A stretch of 64,000 nt of DNA from contig CAWFFW010000001.1 in NCBI GenBank assembly GCA_963815305.1, positions 1,922,001 to 1,986,000 of the forward strand, given 5' to 3'. The notes beneath the pieces are model-generated. The model was given only the letters and a program-made list of their open reading frames with translations. It had not been told where the DNA came from and searched no databases. This stretch comes from CAXBID01 sp963815305 (GTDB lineage Bacteria; Bacteroidota; Bacteroidia; Flavobacteriales; Flavobacteriaceae). Shown here piece after piece: positions 17,870 through 28,056 of this stretch (positions within the stretch are counted from its first letter, which is position 1; the number at the start of each line of letters is the position of its first letter). Both the position numbers and the translations under genes were made by a program.

Positions 17870-19272
17870 TTACTATTATTTTTTATTTTATCATAGAGTT
17901 GAAAATTCAAAACCTCTATAGGTGTAGGTAAACCGTATTCTTTTGGCACATATTGAATCACCATAGAAATTAATCCTTTATCTAAATTATTGGTATCCCA
18001 GTTGCTTTCTCCACTTGTAAACTCTATTGGAAAGAAAATGGTGCTCCAGTGTTTAAAATTAGTAGATCTATCAGAAAAATATATTCCCAAGCTACTAAAA
18101 GAATACATTCTGTCTCCTACTATTTTAATTTTTCCTTGTTGTTTTAGGTTTGTCTCTTTAGTATTCCAATCTCCTTTAGGAGTTCTTGAATACAAAAAGT
18201 TTTTCTTTACGGTTGTGTTTGGCTTGAAATGATTTAATAATGTGATAAAATTATTGGTTACAGGGTCAACTACTGAGTTTAAACCCGTATGTCTAGAATC
18301 AAGGTTCATAGGGATTTCAATAGGAAGATTTGCCATATTTTCAATTCCCATAACTCGTTTCTTTTTTACATCGGCAATAATCTCTCCCCAATTGTTCTCC
18401 CAAGTAAATCCACCATCAGCACTTTTTGCATAATACAAGCCATGCTCGCCAAATCTTCCTTGTTTTCCTTCAACATCACTAAATGCTCTTTCTCTAAAAA
18501 CCCAAGAAACATGTAAATTTCCATCGGCATCTTCTGCAAATTTACTTATGTAAGGACCACGTGATTCCTTTTTACCTAAATACGTACCTTCTTGAGACGA
18601 AATTCTTCCAATAAAAGACCATTGATGATCTGTGCTGTTGTAATTTGCCAAGTTCATTTCCCCTCCAACAGAACCCCCAGTTCTCCAATAAACAATCAAA
18701 TTTCCTGTTGTGTTTAACTGATAAAATGTTGGATAGGTTACCAAACCTGTATCATTTTTTAAACCAAGATTTGGTTGTAGCACAAAAACTGAATTGTCCC
18801 AAACAATAGCCGTTGGATTAGTAGCCACGTTTACTTTTGAATGTGCATAATTAAATTGCGGTGTATTGTGATGATCGAATGCAAGGTGAATTACACCATC
18901 ACCACCAGATATGGAAAGTGCTATTTTATTGTGCCTGTCTTCTGATTTTATTTGATAGCCTTGAAGAATAGATTTTTCCCAATCCGAATTTGTTTTTATA
19001 TTTTTTCGGGCAACCACAATATCTCCATTTCCCTCATAATAGGCAATGTATTGATAATCTTTAAAAGAAATTATCTTTGCTTCCATAGGACCGTGAAATC
19101 TACGAACGCCATCTATTTGTCTGTCTGAACCATCTGAACAGTATCCTGTTTGGGTTAAGGTTACTCTTGAAATTAATTTTATAGTATCTAAAAATTTATG
19201 GTTGTTTTGACCAACCGCAAACGAACTAATAATCAAAAATACAGCTAGTATATTTAATTTATTTTTTTTCAT
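17866..19272 (-). CDS. BNR_4 propeller protein, candidate ulvan lyase (PL24/PL25-like)
   Basis: An intact paralogue of the frameshifted gene at 10431-11806. I chose ATG 19272 (MKKNKLNILAVF..., signal peptide ending AVGQ); an upstream in-frame ATG at 19305 would add 11 residues. Shared landmarks are TGYCSDGSDRQIDG, RFHGPMEAKIISF, HNKIALSISGGDGVIHLAFDHHNTPQ and YWRTGGSVGGEMNLANYNS. The propeller covers almost the whole protein, with no added carbohydrate-binding or sorting domain. The signal peptide points to periplasm or cell surface, with likely beta-elimination on rhamnose-uronate linkages. A 4-bp overlap couples it to the sulfatase that follows. Confidence 0.8.
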   Translation of the reverse strand: MKKNKLNILAVFLIISSFAVGQNNHKFLDTIKLISRVTLTQTGYCSDGSDRQIDGVRRFHGPMEAKIISFKDYQYIAYYEGNGDIVVARKNIKTNSDWEKSILQGYQIKSEDRHNKIALSISGGDGVIHLAFDHHNTPQFNYAHSKVNVATNPTAIVWDNSVFVLQPNLGLKNDTGLVTYPTFYQLNTTGNLIVYWRTGGSVGGEMNLANYNSTDHQWSFIGRISSQEGTYLGKKESRGPYISKFAEDADGNLHVSWVFRERAFSDVEGKQGRFGEHGLYYAKSADGGFTWENNWGEIIADVKKKRVMGIENMANLPIEIPMNLDSRHTGLNSVVDPVTNNFITLLNHFKPNTTVKKNFLYSRTPKGDWNTKETNLKQQGKIKIVGDRMYSFSSLGIYFSDRSTNFKHWSTIFFPIEFTSGESNWDTNNLDKGLISMVIQYVPKEYGLPTPIEVLNFQLYDKIKNNSK

Positions 19273-19471
19273 TTTTTTAATGTTTAGTTTGTAAAATTTC
19301 ATCATACTAAAGTGGAATGATTTGGTCCCGACCCAGACAAATGAAAGTAAGTATAATTAATGATCTATATTTTATAATAATTTTGTTCATTTTTAATGCA
19401 TGTTATAACTTAATCTTAATCGTTTCATCAACATCAATGATACCTTCAAAAAAGATTTCATCTTTATTAAC

Positions 19472-21436
19472 TTATTTTTTCTCTTTAATTATTGCTGACC
19501 ATCCACCACCTGAAACCATACTAGCCACAATTTTAGTTTTTTTATTCACTTCATGAGTTTCTATTTTATAATCCTCCGCAAATCGTTCAGCATTAACGCC
19601 ATCTTTAAAAACCTCCATGCTGTATTCTTCTTCATTTAAAAAAGAAAGATCTAATTCTAATGTTCTTGAATCCCAATCTGTCATCGCACCAATATACCAA
19701 GTGTTCTCTTTTCTTCGAGCTACTGTAATATAATCTCCAACCGCACCATTAAGTACTATTGTTTCATCCCAAGTTGTAGGGATTTTTGTGATAAAATCTA
19801 CCGTTTCTTGCTCTTTATAGTATCTAGATGGTGATTCACAAAGCATTTGTAATGGAGACTCGTATACTACATACATGGCTACTTGATGAGCCCTAGTACC
19901 TTGACTAGCTGGTCTATTAAAAGTAGAGACAAAATTATCTTTTTGTCTATTATCCATAGCTCCTGGAGTATAATCGATTGGACCTGCGGCCATTCGAATA
20001 AATGGTATTGTCACATTATGTTCTGGTGTAATATCCGTACTCCATTTATTATTTTCACTACCTTTTACACCTTCATAATTTATGACGTTGGGATAAGCTC
20101 TCCTTAATCCTGATGGCTTAAAAGCACCGTGGAAATCTACCAATAATTCTAATTCCGCACATTTTTTGGCAATACTTTCGTAAGAATTGACCATGTATTG
20201 ATCATTACGCTGCATGTAATCCACTTTAATACCTTTTGCTCCCCAGCTTTGATAAGTTTCCAATATCTGATTTAGATTGGCATCCAAAGGTTTCCATAAT
20301 ACCCATAGAATCAATCCTACACCTTTTTCTTTGCCATATTCAATCAAACCAAGCACATCCATATTTGGGTTGAATTCAAGTATTTCAGTTGTTGATTTAG
20401 TCCAACCCTCATCAAGTATTACATATTCAATGCCATTCTTAGAAGCAAAATCAATATAATATTTATAAGTAGCTGTGTTTAAGCCCGCTTTGAAATCAAC
20501 ACCATAAACGTTATTTGCGTTGTACCAATCCCACGCCACCTTTCCTGGTTTAATCCATGAAGGATCTTTAATTTTAAGTGGTTTAGCCAATTGAAACGTT
20601 AAATTACTTTCAACAAATGTTCTATCATCATCACTTATTATAAATACTCTCCATGGATAATCTCTATTGCCAGACGTTTTTGCAATGTAATTTGCTTCTT
20701 TCGTTATGTCTTGACTACGATCTGCATATTTGTTATTTTTATCAATAGCTTCCAAAACATATTTTGGAAAAATAGCATCTACTGAGTTATTTGTATTTCC
20801 TCTAACAAACATACCTGGATAATCGTGAAGCGCCGTTTCTGTGAACAAAACCTTAGCATTAGCAGTCATAAATAACACTGGTAGACTACAAAATTCTTCT
20901 GGATCAATTTCATTGAGCGCTTTATTTAGGTAAAGCCGCTCGTTATGTGAATACATTGAGGTTTCTTGAGGAAATAATGTGTGTGTGCCTTCAGGAAATT
21001 TCAAAGATATGCCTTCACTTGTAAGAAGTCGATCTTCTTTATTTTTATCTACAAATTGATAAGCAACTCCATCATTATACGCTCTAAATTTCAAATGGTA
21101 GTTCCCAGAAAATTCTATTATCAATTCGCTGTATTTATCTTCTATTTTTGAATCCTTATGGGGCACGGTAGGGTAAATAATAGAAGCGTGTTTTTTTAAG
21201 GAATGCTTTTTAACTTTAGGATTTACCCCAAAGTCGACTCCTTTAAAAAAATCCATATAGGCTTTTGAGTTTTTAATTACAGCTTTATTGTTTAACGTTG
21301 CAGACCAAACTACTGTATCTGCTATTTGTACAGTTAGACTTATTTTGTGGTCTGGTGAGTCAATTTTAAAGCTTTGACTGTAGGTTTTTTGTATAGCAAT
21401 AACTATAATTAATATAAATACCGTTTTTTTTATCAT
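19472..21436 (-). CDS. Glycoside hydrolase family 97 (alpha-galactosidase/alpha-glucosidase type)
   Basis: The 654-residue protein has a signal peptide ending TYSQ, an N-terminal beta-sandwich (about 25-280), a TIM barrel (about 290-560) and a C-terminal beta domain. Barrel landmarks are WDWYNANNVYGVDF, YVILDEGWTK, ILWVLWKPLD, KGIKVDYMQRNDQ near residue 405 and AAGPIDYTPGAMDN. The Asp of KVDYM is where retaining GH97 enzymes (alpha-galactosidases) have their nucleophile, so a retaining mechanism is more likely than the inverting SusB type. Galactose-like side groups are not classical in ulvan, so the true substrate is open. It precedes the BNR_4 gene by about 200 bp and follows a sulfatase gene. 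Confidence 0.88.
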   Translation of the reverse strand: MIKKTVFILIIVIAIQKTYSQSFKIDSPDHKISLTVQIADTVVWSATLNNKAVIKNSKAYMDFFKGVDFGVNPKVKKHSLKKHASIIYPTVPHKDSKIEDKYSELIIEFSGNYHLKFRAYNDGVAYQFVDKNKEDRLLTSEGISLKFPEGTHTLFPQETSMYSHNERLYLNKALNEIDPEEFCSLPVLFMTANAKVLFTETALHDYPGMFVRGNTNNSVDAIFPKYVLEAIDKNNKYADRSQDITKEANYIAKTSGNRDYPWRVFIISDDDRTFVESNLTFQLAKPLKIKDPSWIKPGKVAWDWYNANNVYGVDFKAGLNTATYKYYIDFASKNGIEYVILDEGWTKSTTEILEFNPNMDVLGLIEYGKEKGVGLILWVLWKPLDANLNQILETYQSWGAKGIKVDYMQRNDQYMVNSYESIAKKCAELELLVDFHGAFKPSGLRRAYPNVINYEGVKGSENNKWSTDITPEHNVTIPFIRMAAGPIDYTPGAMDNRQKDNFVSTFNRPASQGTRAHQVAMYVVYESPLQMLCESPSRYYKEQETVDFITKIPTTWDETIVLNGAVGDYITVARRKENTWYIGAMTDWDSRTLELDLSFLNEEEYSMEVFKDGVNAERFAEDYKIETHEVNKKTKIVASMVSGGGWSAIIKEKK

Positions 21437-21499
21437 CTTATTATTTTAAATTAAACACGCACTATTTTACAAGATATATACTAGATTTCTATTTCTGTA

Positions 21500-22966
21500 C
21501 TAAACAATCTTCTTCTCAAAATCAAAACTAAAATCTTCAGAAAAAGTATGTTCTTTAATCATAATTTCAGAAATTTTTTCTACAATTTCAGGATTTTGTA
21601 AAGCTGCATTGTTAGTTTCTCCAATGTCGGTTACTAAGTTATATACTTCAATAGGTGCTTTTAGCTCATTTTTCATATTTAGACGGATACATTTCCAATC
21701 TCCAATTCTTACCGCTTGCTTTCCTCCTCTTTCAACAAATTCCCAATATAGATAGTTGTGTTGTTCTTCTTTTTTTCCTAGCAGCTCTGGTAAGTATGAA
21801 ATACCGTCGGTGTTCTCAGGACAATCAATACCTACGATATCACAAATAGTCGGCATAAAACCCCAGAAAGCTGAAAGATGATTAGAAATTGAATTTTCTT
21901 TAACTTTTTCTGGCCAATTAACAATCATAGGAACTCTAATGCCACCCTCGTATAAATCACGTTTATAACCTCTATATTTACCGTTACTATCAAAATAATC
22001 TGGGTCTGCACCTCCTTCGGTATGTGGACCGTTATCTGAAGTAAAAATGATTATTGTGTTTTTGGCGATAACCAGTTCTTCTACCTTTTCTCTAATCTCG
22101 CCAACCTGAGTGTCTAACAGGTCAACCATTGTAGCGAAAGTTGCATGTGCTTCATTTTGTGAACCATAACCTCCATTCTTATATTCTTCACCATCATCAA
22201 CCCCTTCAAATCTTTTTTCAGGAAGCAACTTATTTCTGTATTTTACAGTAAATTCTTCTGGAGCCTTAAGCTCTGCATGGGGAATTATTGAAGGATAAAA
22301 CATGAAAAAGGTAGTGTCTTTACACTTCTCAATAAATGATATTACTTTTTGATGTATGATTTCTGGAGCATACACTTCAATAATCTTCTCTCTGTTGCCC
22401 GATAACAACTCTTTCTTTTGATTATCCCATAAATAATATGGATAATAATGATGTCCTTGTCGTTGACAGTTATATCCATAAAAACTATCAAAACCTTGAT
22501 TGTTTGGGTCCCCTGCTGAACCCTGAAAACCAAGCCCCCATTTCCCAAAAGCTCCAGTAACGTAACCTGCAGATTTTAATACTTCAGCTATTGTAACTAC
22601 AGAAGAATCTAAGGGATATTGTCCCTCCAAACCTATTTCTTTGTTTCCGCGAATAAAAGTATGACCTGTATGTCGCCCTGTCATTAATGTTGAACGTGAT
22701 GGGCCACATACATTAGAACCTGCATAGTGATTTGAAAAGAACATGCCTTCTTTGGCCAGCTTATCGATATTAGGCGTATTAAATTTACTTTGCCCCGTAA
22801 AATTTAAATCGCCATAGCCTAAATCGTCCGCCAATATGTATATTATATTTGGCTTTACCTTAGTTTTTTGTTGTGTTTCTTTATGTTTATCACAAGCAAA
22901 AATTAATAGGATTGGAATAAGAAGGAAAAGATATTTGGTTTTTTGATTTTGTTCTTTTATGTTCAT
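21500..22966 (-). CDS. Arylsulfatase-type sulfatase, lipoprotein (family S1)
   Basis: The 488-residue protein has a lipoprotein signal peptide ending IFAC. The sulfatase core starts with YILADDLGYGDLNFTGQ (Asp-Asp metal ligands). The formylglycine motif CGPSRSTLMTG lies near residue 86, then GKWGLG, and FTSDNGPHTEGGADPDYFDS binds metal and sulfate. The overall form is the common arylsulfatase A-like type of marine Bacteroidota. It should remove sulfate esters from imported oligosaccharides in the periplasm. It sits between the GH43 and GH97 genes with short gaps. The sequence looks complete, and positional specificity cannot be read off. Confidence 0.87.
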   Translation of the reverse strand: MNIKEQNQKTKYLFLLIPILLIFACDKHKETQQKTKVKPNIIYILADDLGYGDLNFTGQSKFNTPNIDKLAKEGMFFSNHYAGSNVCGPSRSTLMTGRHTGHTFIRGNKEIGLEGQYPLDSSVVTIAEVLKSAGYVTGAFGKWGLGFQGSAGDPNNQGFDSFYGYNCQRQGHHYYPYYLWDNQKKELLSGNREKIIEVYAPEIIHQKVISFIEKCKDTTFFMFYPSIIPHAELKAPEEFTVKYRNKLLPEKRFEGVDDGEEYKNGGYGSQNEAHATFATMVDLLDTQVGEIREKVEELVIAKNTIIIFTSDNGPHTEGGADPDYFDSNGKYRGYKRDLYEGGIRVPMIVNWPEKVKENSISNHLSAFWGFMPTICDIVGIDCPENTDGISYLPELLGKKEEQHNYLYWEFVERGGKQAVRIGDWKCIRLNMKNELKAPIEVYNLVTDIGETNNAALQNPEIVEKISEIMIKEHTFSEDFSFDFEKKIV

Positions 22967-23000
22967 ATTAAGTACTAATTAATTATTGAATTATCAAGCC

Positions 23001-24791
23001 TCAAAAACCTGAGTATTCAAACCAATCATAAAGTGCAAAGTTGCTGCTTTCTTGTCCGTTTGAAGAAGCATACAACCCAACAAAAGTTCCTGTAAATTTA
23101 CCCATTCCCAATCCAAAACTAAGAAATCTTCCATCTTCGTTTTTTGCTAAGACCTCCCAGCTATTTCCATCATTAGAAAAGCTAAATGTAAAAAGCTGTT
23201 CTAAAGCTTCTATTTTTAAATATAGTGATTTACTGCTTACTTTTTTTTCTGCTATTACCTTTTCAACAGGTATATCTTCAAATGTATTTACAATATCTTT
23301 TCTAAGTAATTGAAGGTATGATTGCCCTGATTTTAAAGTATAAACGAATTTAAATTGATTGCTAACATCTCGAGTTACCACCATACCCGCTGTTTCATTT
23401 TCTGAATTAGGGGTAAATTCTATTTTAGTAACTGAGGTGAAATTTTTATGCTTTTGACGACGACCTATAAATGAAGGATTAACGTTTGGTTCAATAATTT
23501 CAGGACGTAAATTAACTTTAAGATGGCCAGGTTTTGCCGTGAGACTCCACCATTTCTCTGAGGGGACTTGCATAAAATTCCAATATAGATTTAGGTTTTT
23601 GCTATCAAAATTATCTCGTAAATCATTTTCGGGCCAAGGGTAATTGGGTAGGTTTGGTCGTCGATGTACTGGCATAACTCTTCCCTTCGGTTCTAAAGGG
23701 TTAACAACTGGCCAACTACCAGACCAATCTACAGGAACCAAACAAGTTTCACGACCTAAGTTAGTGTAACCTCCACCATAGGGTCTTGTTCCTAATAAGA
23801 CCATCCACCATTCATTATTTTGAGTTTGAATTATATCTGCATGCCCTGTATGATGGATATAATTATCATGAGTAAAATCTCTATTTGTCACTATTGGATT
23901 GTTCTTATAAAGTTCAAAAGGACCAAAAACGGAATCACTTTTCCAGATGGAAACGGCATGCTCCCAGAATGTGCCACCATGTGAAATCATTAAATAATAG
24001 GTACCATCTTTTTTGTATAGATGTGGTCCTTCAAAAAATGTTAAGGTCTTACTGTCCTTTCCACTTAGAACAAGTCCTTTATAATATTTTCCAGGGTCAA
24101 CAATTGTAACTTTATCGCCAATAAGCTGCCATGTTTTAGGATCTATTTCTTGCATCCAAATATTACGCTGTTTTTCAAAAGTTGCGCTTTTTGGCACATC
24201 ATTTCCTGTATAATACACTTTGCCATCGTCATCAAAAAATAGTGACGGGTCTATTCTTGGGGCATCTTTTATATAATGCGCATCAGACCATGGTCCAGAG
24301 GGATTTTTGGCGGTTATAACAAAGTTACGACTGGTTGCGTTTCTGCCTACATTGGTTGAAATTATATAGAAGTTTCCTTCGTTATATCTAATTGTTGACG
24401 CAAAAATATTTAACTGGTCTGACTTTTCTTTTCTAAGTTTTAACTGTTCTGGACTGTGAATTCCATATCCAATTAATTTCCAATGTACCAGGTCAAGACT
24501 ATGGTAAATAGGAATTCCTGGAAAAAAACCAAAAGTAGATGTGATTAAATAATAATTCTCTCCTACCCTACAAATACTGGGATCTGGATTCATTCCGCTA
24601 ATAACTGGGTTGGTATAATAAAAATTTTTAGCTTTAGGTGCCAAATCAATCTGTGAATACCCAATAAGCTGAATAAAAAAGATTATAATTACAAATATTA
24701 TATGTTTTTCGTTAACAAAACGAAATAGGGTTGTTGACCATTTTGATTTCTTTGTTGGAATTATTCGATTTGATGATTGATTTATAATCAT
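23001..24791 (-). CDS. Glycoside hydrolase family 43, beta-xylosidase type with C-terminal lectin-like domain
   Basis: The 596-residue protein has a long N-terminus, a hydrophobic signal segment (about 31-46, ending GYSQ), then a five-bladed GH43 propeller (about 60-375). Catalytic-type residues appear as NPDPSICRVGENYYL (Asp base), APRIDPSLFFDD (pKa-modulating Asp) and FEGPHLYKK (Glu acid). GHADIIQTQNNEWWMVLLGTRP is typical of xylosidase-like members. The C-terminal beta-sandwich (about 400-596) matches the DUF1349/GH43_C2 type. Xylose is a known minor sugar of ulvan, which fits a xylosidase role here. It reads divergently from nothing nearby and follows a decayed sulfatase. Confidence 0.88.
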   Translation of the reverse strand: MIINQSSNRIIPTKKSKWSTTLFRFVNEKHIIFVIIIFFIQLIGYSQIDLAPKAKNFYYTNPVISGMNPDPSICRVGENYYLITSTFGFFPGIPIYHSLDLVHWKLIGYGIHSPEQLKLRKEKSDQLNIFASTIRYNEGNFYIISTNVGRNATSRNFVITAKNPSGPWSDAHYIKDAPRIDPSLFFDDDGKVYYTGNDVPKSATFEKQRNIWMQEIDPKTWQLIGDKVTIVDPGKYYKGLVLSGKDSKTLTFFEGPHLYKKDGTYYLMISHGGTFWEHAVSIWKSDSVFGPFELYKNNPIVTNRDFTHDNYIHHTGHADIIQTQNNEWWMVLLGTRPYGGGYTNLGRETCLVPVDWSGSWPVVNPLEPKGRVMPVHRRPNLPNYPWPENDLRDNFDSKNLNLYWNFMQVPSEKWWSLTAKPGHLKVNLRPEIIEPNVNPSFIGRRQKHKNFTSVTKIEFTPNSENETAGMVVTRDVSNQFKFVYTLKSGQSYLQLLRKDIVNTFEDIPVEKVIAEKKVSSKSLYLKIEALEQLFTFSFSNDGNSWEVLAKNEDGRFLSFGLGMGKFTGTFVGLYASSNGQESSNFALYDWFEYSGF

Positions 24792-25154
24792 AAAAGATAC
24801 ACGCTTTAAGACATTATATTTAATTAGACAAAAAAAACCTTACCCCACTTTTTTCTTTATTCAAGAGATAGGTGTTTACAAGTAGTTTGTTTTCTATAGT
24901 TGCCATTGGTTTTAAAGCCTTTAAATGACGCTAAAACAGACACTAAAATAATTATTTTTAATATTAATATATATTATTTAATTTTTATATTTTTTATGGT
25001 CTATACTCAAAACTTAAATCCACCACTCGTAACGTACTTTTCTAGTGCTTTAATATGGCTATGTTCACCATGTTTTAAATAAAAATATGGCATGATAAAA
25101 TTAATTATTAAACTACATTATGCTAGAACTAAGAAGGTATCCTTTCTTACCAAT
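24792..25154. other. Spacer between GH43 and a decayed sulfatase
   Basis: Very AT-rich. The only coding-like piece is a 28-residue minus-strand frame at 25007-25093 with ATG (MPYFYLKHGEHSHIKALEKY...), which I cannot place. It may be a leftover of a deleted gene. I see no box matching the shared activator element before the GH43 gene, which therefore probably depends on a distant promoter or an unrecognised one. Confidence 0.35.
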
Positions 25155-26615
25155 CTAGTTTTCTGGTTTACCAATGTCTCTGTTTTCAGTCCCTTTTTCA
25201 ATGTCAATATTTAAATCCCAAAGCTCTTTGCGCGCTTGCTTTACAACTTCCATTATTTCTGTTACTTTTTCGGGATAATATTCGATAGCATTATATTGTT
25301 CACCCGGATCTCGCATCATATTATATAACTCTGGTTCCTCTAAAGTCATTACTTTTCTATTACCCGAGACGCCATCATTGCCAGGTTTTGTAACATATGA
25401 CCGCCAAGTATGGGGCAATACAAGTTTCCAATTCCCTTTGTGAACGCCATTAAGGTTGTTTTTGCCTTAATAATAAAGAATGGTTTCACTAGGGTTCGAT
25501 TTAAAATCGCCTTTAAAAAGTGATGTAATATCTACACCGTCAATTTTATTGCTTGATAATTTACCATTTGTTATTGAGTTTAATGTGGGTAATATATCAA
25601 TGGCACAAGCTAACTTATTGTAAACTGTTCCTTCTGGTATTTTTTCCGGCCAGCGAATAATAAACGAAACACACTGTCCTCCTTCCCAACTCGTAGTTTT
25701 TCCTTCCCGCAAACCTCCTGATGAGCCTGCATAGTTTCCATAATTCAACCAAGGGCCATTATCAGGTGTGAAAATGATAATTTATCTCATATATTGTTCT
25801 TCTCTAAGGCCTTAGATATTTCTCCTACCGACCAATCGATTTCCATCATGACATCGCCATATAGACCTTGTTCACTTTTTCCTCCGAATTTATCAGAAAC
25901 CCCGAGTGGAATATGCCCCATCGTATTTGGAACATATAAAAAAATGGGTTTTTGCATTTCGATTTATAAAATCTACTGCTTTTTCGGTGTAAAGTGTCGT
26001 GAGTTTGTCCTGATCTTTTAGACTTGTAATTTCTTCCGCTACATCATTTCCAAGAATTAAAGGTAAATCTGGATAATTTCCTCGTCCTTCTCCTTTTGGT
26101 AATCTCTCGCTCGTAACATTGCTATTAGGCCACATATCATTTGAGTATGGTAATCCTACGTATTCATCAAATCCATGCTGCAAAGGAAGAAACTTTTTTT
26201 GCCAATCTGAATGCCATTTCCCAAAACAAGCTGTTGCATACCCTTGATCTTTAGCCATCTCTGCAATCGTATATTCTTTTTAATTTAGTCCTTTTGTATC
26301 ACGAGGAAATAGAGCCTCTGAAAATCCAATTCTATTTGGGTAACAACCTGTTAAAAGTCCTGCACGAGAAGCACTACACACAGGCTGAGCTGAATAGAAA
26401 TTTGTGAACCCCATCCCTTTACTTGCTATTTTATCGAGGTTTGGTGTTTCAAAGCCTGTTGCTCCGTAGCATCTAACATCTCCATAGCCCTCATCATCAA
26501 TAAATATGATCATTAAATTTGGTTTTTCTGTATTTTGTTGATGATTTTGTGCGGTATTAATGTTAAAAACTGACACTACAAATAGAAATAAAATGGAGTG
26601 CTTTTTAATTTTCAT
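25155..26615 (-). pseudogene. Near full-length sulfatase broken by two stops and two frameshifts
   Basis: The pieces, read in order from 26615, rebuild one sulfatase: signal peptide, IDDEGYGDVRCYG, formylglycine motif CSASR near residue 78, CFGKWHSDWQ, PNTMGHIPLGVSDKFGG, FTPDNGPWLNYG and a normal C-terminus ending at 25155. Lesions are an in-frame TAA at 26280-26282, a one-base shift in the A-run near 25940, a second shift near 25785, and an in-frame TAA at 25467-25469. Four separate lesions in one gene make sequencing error unlikely. No functional enzyme is expected. The active-site Cys is still encoded, so decay is recent on an evolutionary scale. Confidence 0.88.
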
Positions 26616-26632
26616 GAGATACTTATTTTTAT

Positions 26633-27955
26633 TTATTGGATTATTATTATTTCTCCACGCTCTGTAGCAATATCATAGTCATATGCTTGGGAAACCTTTA
26701 TTGGTTTAGCTCCCTCTTCTAGTTCTTCAGAAATGACAGGGTTAACAAAACCCGAGTTAGCGAACAACGGGTTTGGATTCTGACCAGTTGCCGATTTTAG
26801 TTTTGACGTTTTTACTAAGGGGTAATTCACCCTTATACGGCAATTTCCTCCAATGTTGATTTAATTTTAAGTATGGTAATTTCACTTTGGTCCCACGCCA
26901 TATCAATTACAAATCCACCTTTTGTTCGAAAACCTTTTAACTCACCTTTTTTCCAAACTTCTGGTAATGCAGGTAAAAGATGAATAATATTTGAATGACT
27001 TTGCAATAGCATCTTCTGTAATTCCTACAGTTCCTCCAAAATTTCCATCGATCTGGAAGGTTTGTTTTGCTTCAATATTTGGTTCCTTACCTTCTAATCC
27101 TGGTGATTTATCAAAACCATTAAAGCTTGTTGCTGTAACAATGGCTAATACAACTTCACTGGCATTTTTTAAACTGATTTGGCCATTTTTAACCGATGAT
27201 TCACCATCGGTATACAACACTTTTAAATGCGTCTCATATATAGTTCCTTCACCGTGTTCATCGTAGACCACTTGCTCTGGTTCATATCTGCGATGTGCCA
27301 CATACTTCGGGGATTTAGACCTTACAAAAATATGCCCGTCATCATAGCTACTTGCTATATGTGGCATATCATTTTTAAAGAACGCGCTAAAATTCAATGT
27401 GCCTTTCTCTTCTGCTGATAGTTTTACCAATATGGCTTTATCTGGAAAGGATGCGAAAGCTTCTCTTTTATGCGTGTTGTTACCAATCTGAAAACTAACA
27501 TTAGACAAACCCGCTTCTAAATTTATCTCACGGCGAAAATTGTTAATTCCAACTGAATCAAGATCAAAATTGAAAAGCAGACTACCGGCAGTTGAGTAAC
27601 GCGCCGAATATGGTCCCTGAGCATATTCCCAAAGCGTATCTGCTCTAATATAATACTCTTTAAAAACCGCTTCACGAATAAGTGGTAGCATGTTTTTTGC
27701 ATGGGGATTATTCCAATTAGAAGGGCCGCCAGACCACAAGGTATGGTCGTTTAATTGAAACTCTTCAGAAAGCACACCTCCATATATCATGGCTCCTTGT
27801 GTTCCATTCCCAATAGGTAAGGCTTCTTCCCAATGAAGCGCTGGATTATTAAACCAAATGCTCATTCTGGGTTCTGGATTCGACTTTGAACAATTAAAAA
27901 AGAAAGTACTTATTATAAGTATAAAAAACACTTTACTAAGATGTAATGTTTTCAT
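26633..27955 (-). pseudogene. GH95 alpha-L-fucosidase/galactosidase remnant with catalytic core deleted
   Basis: The first 295 residues or so are a normal GH95 N-terminal domain: lipoprotein signal ending FFNC, WFNNPALHWEEALPIGNG, LNDHTLWSGGP. The sequence then jumps directly to the family's C-terminal motif FQIDGNFGGTVGITE, so roughly 300-350 residues of the (alpha/alpha)6 barrel are missing. The lost part carries the general acid Glu and the catalytic Asn pair known in GH95. A frameshift follows (the tail HSNIIHLLPALPEVWKKGELKG is in another frame), then another before GGNCRIRVNYPL, and the frame ends at 26633. It cannot be active. Intact GH95 proteins are near 780 residues. Confidence 0.88.
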
Positions 27956-28056
27956 TTTGATAACGTTTATGAAGCTGTTTTTAATTCTTGCTAAAATCTA
28001 ATTTTTTCTATTAGTATTTTGCTCTATCCATTCGTTAAAATATACATGAATAAGGT

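Noticed and set aside
25137..25150. TATCCTTTCTTACC, resembling the shared activator box upstream of the GH43 gene
   Set aside because: Only the GGATA end matches, it is about 345 bp from the GH43 start, and no -7 box follows at 18-20 bp.
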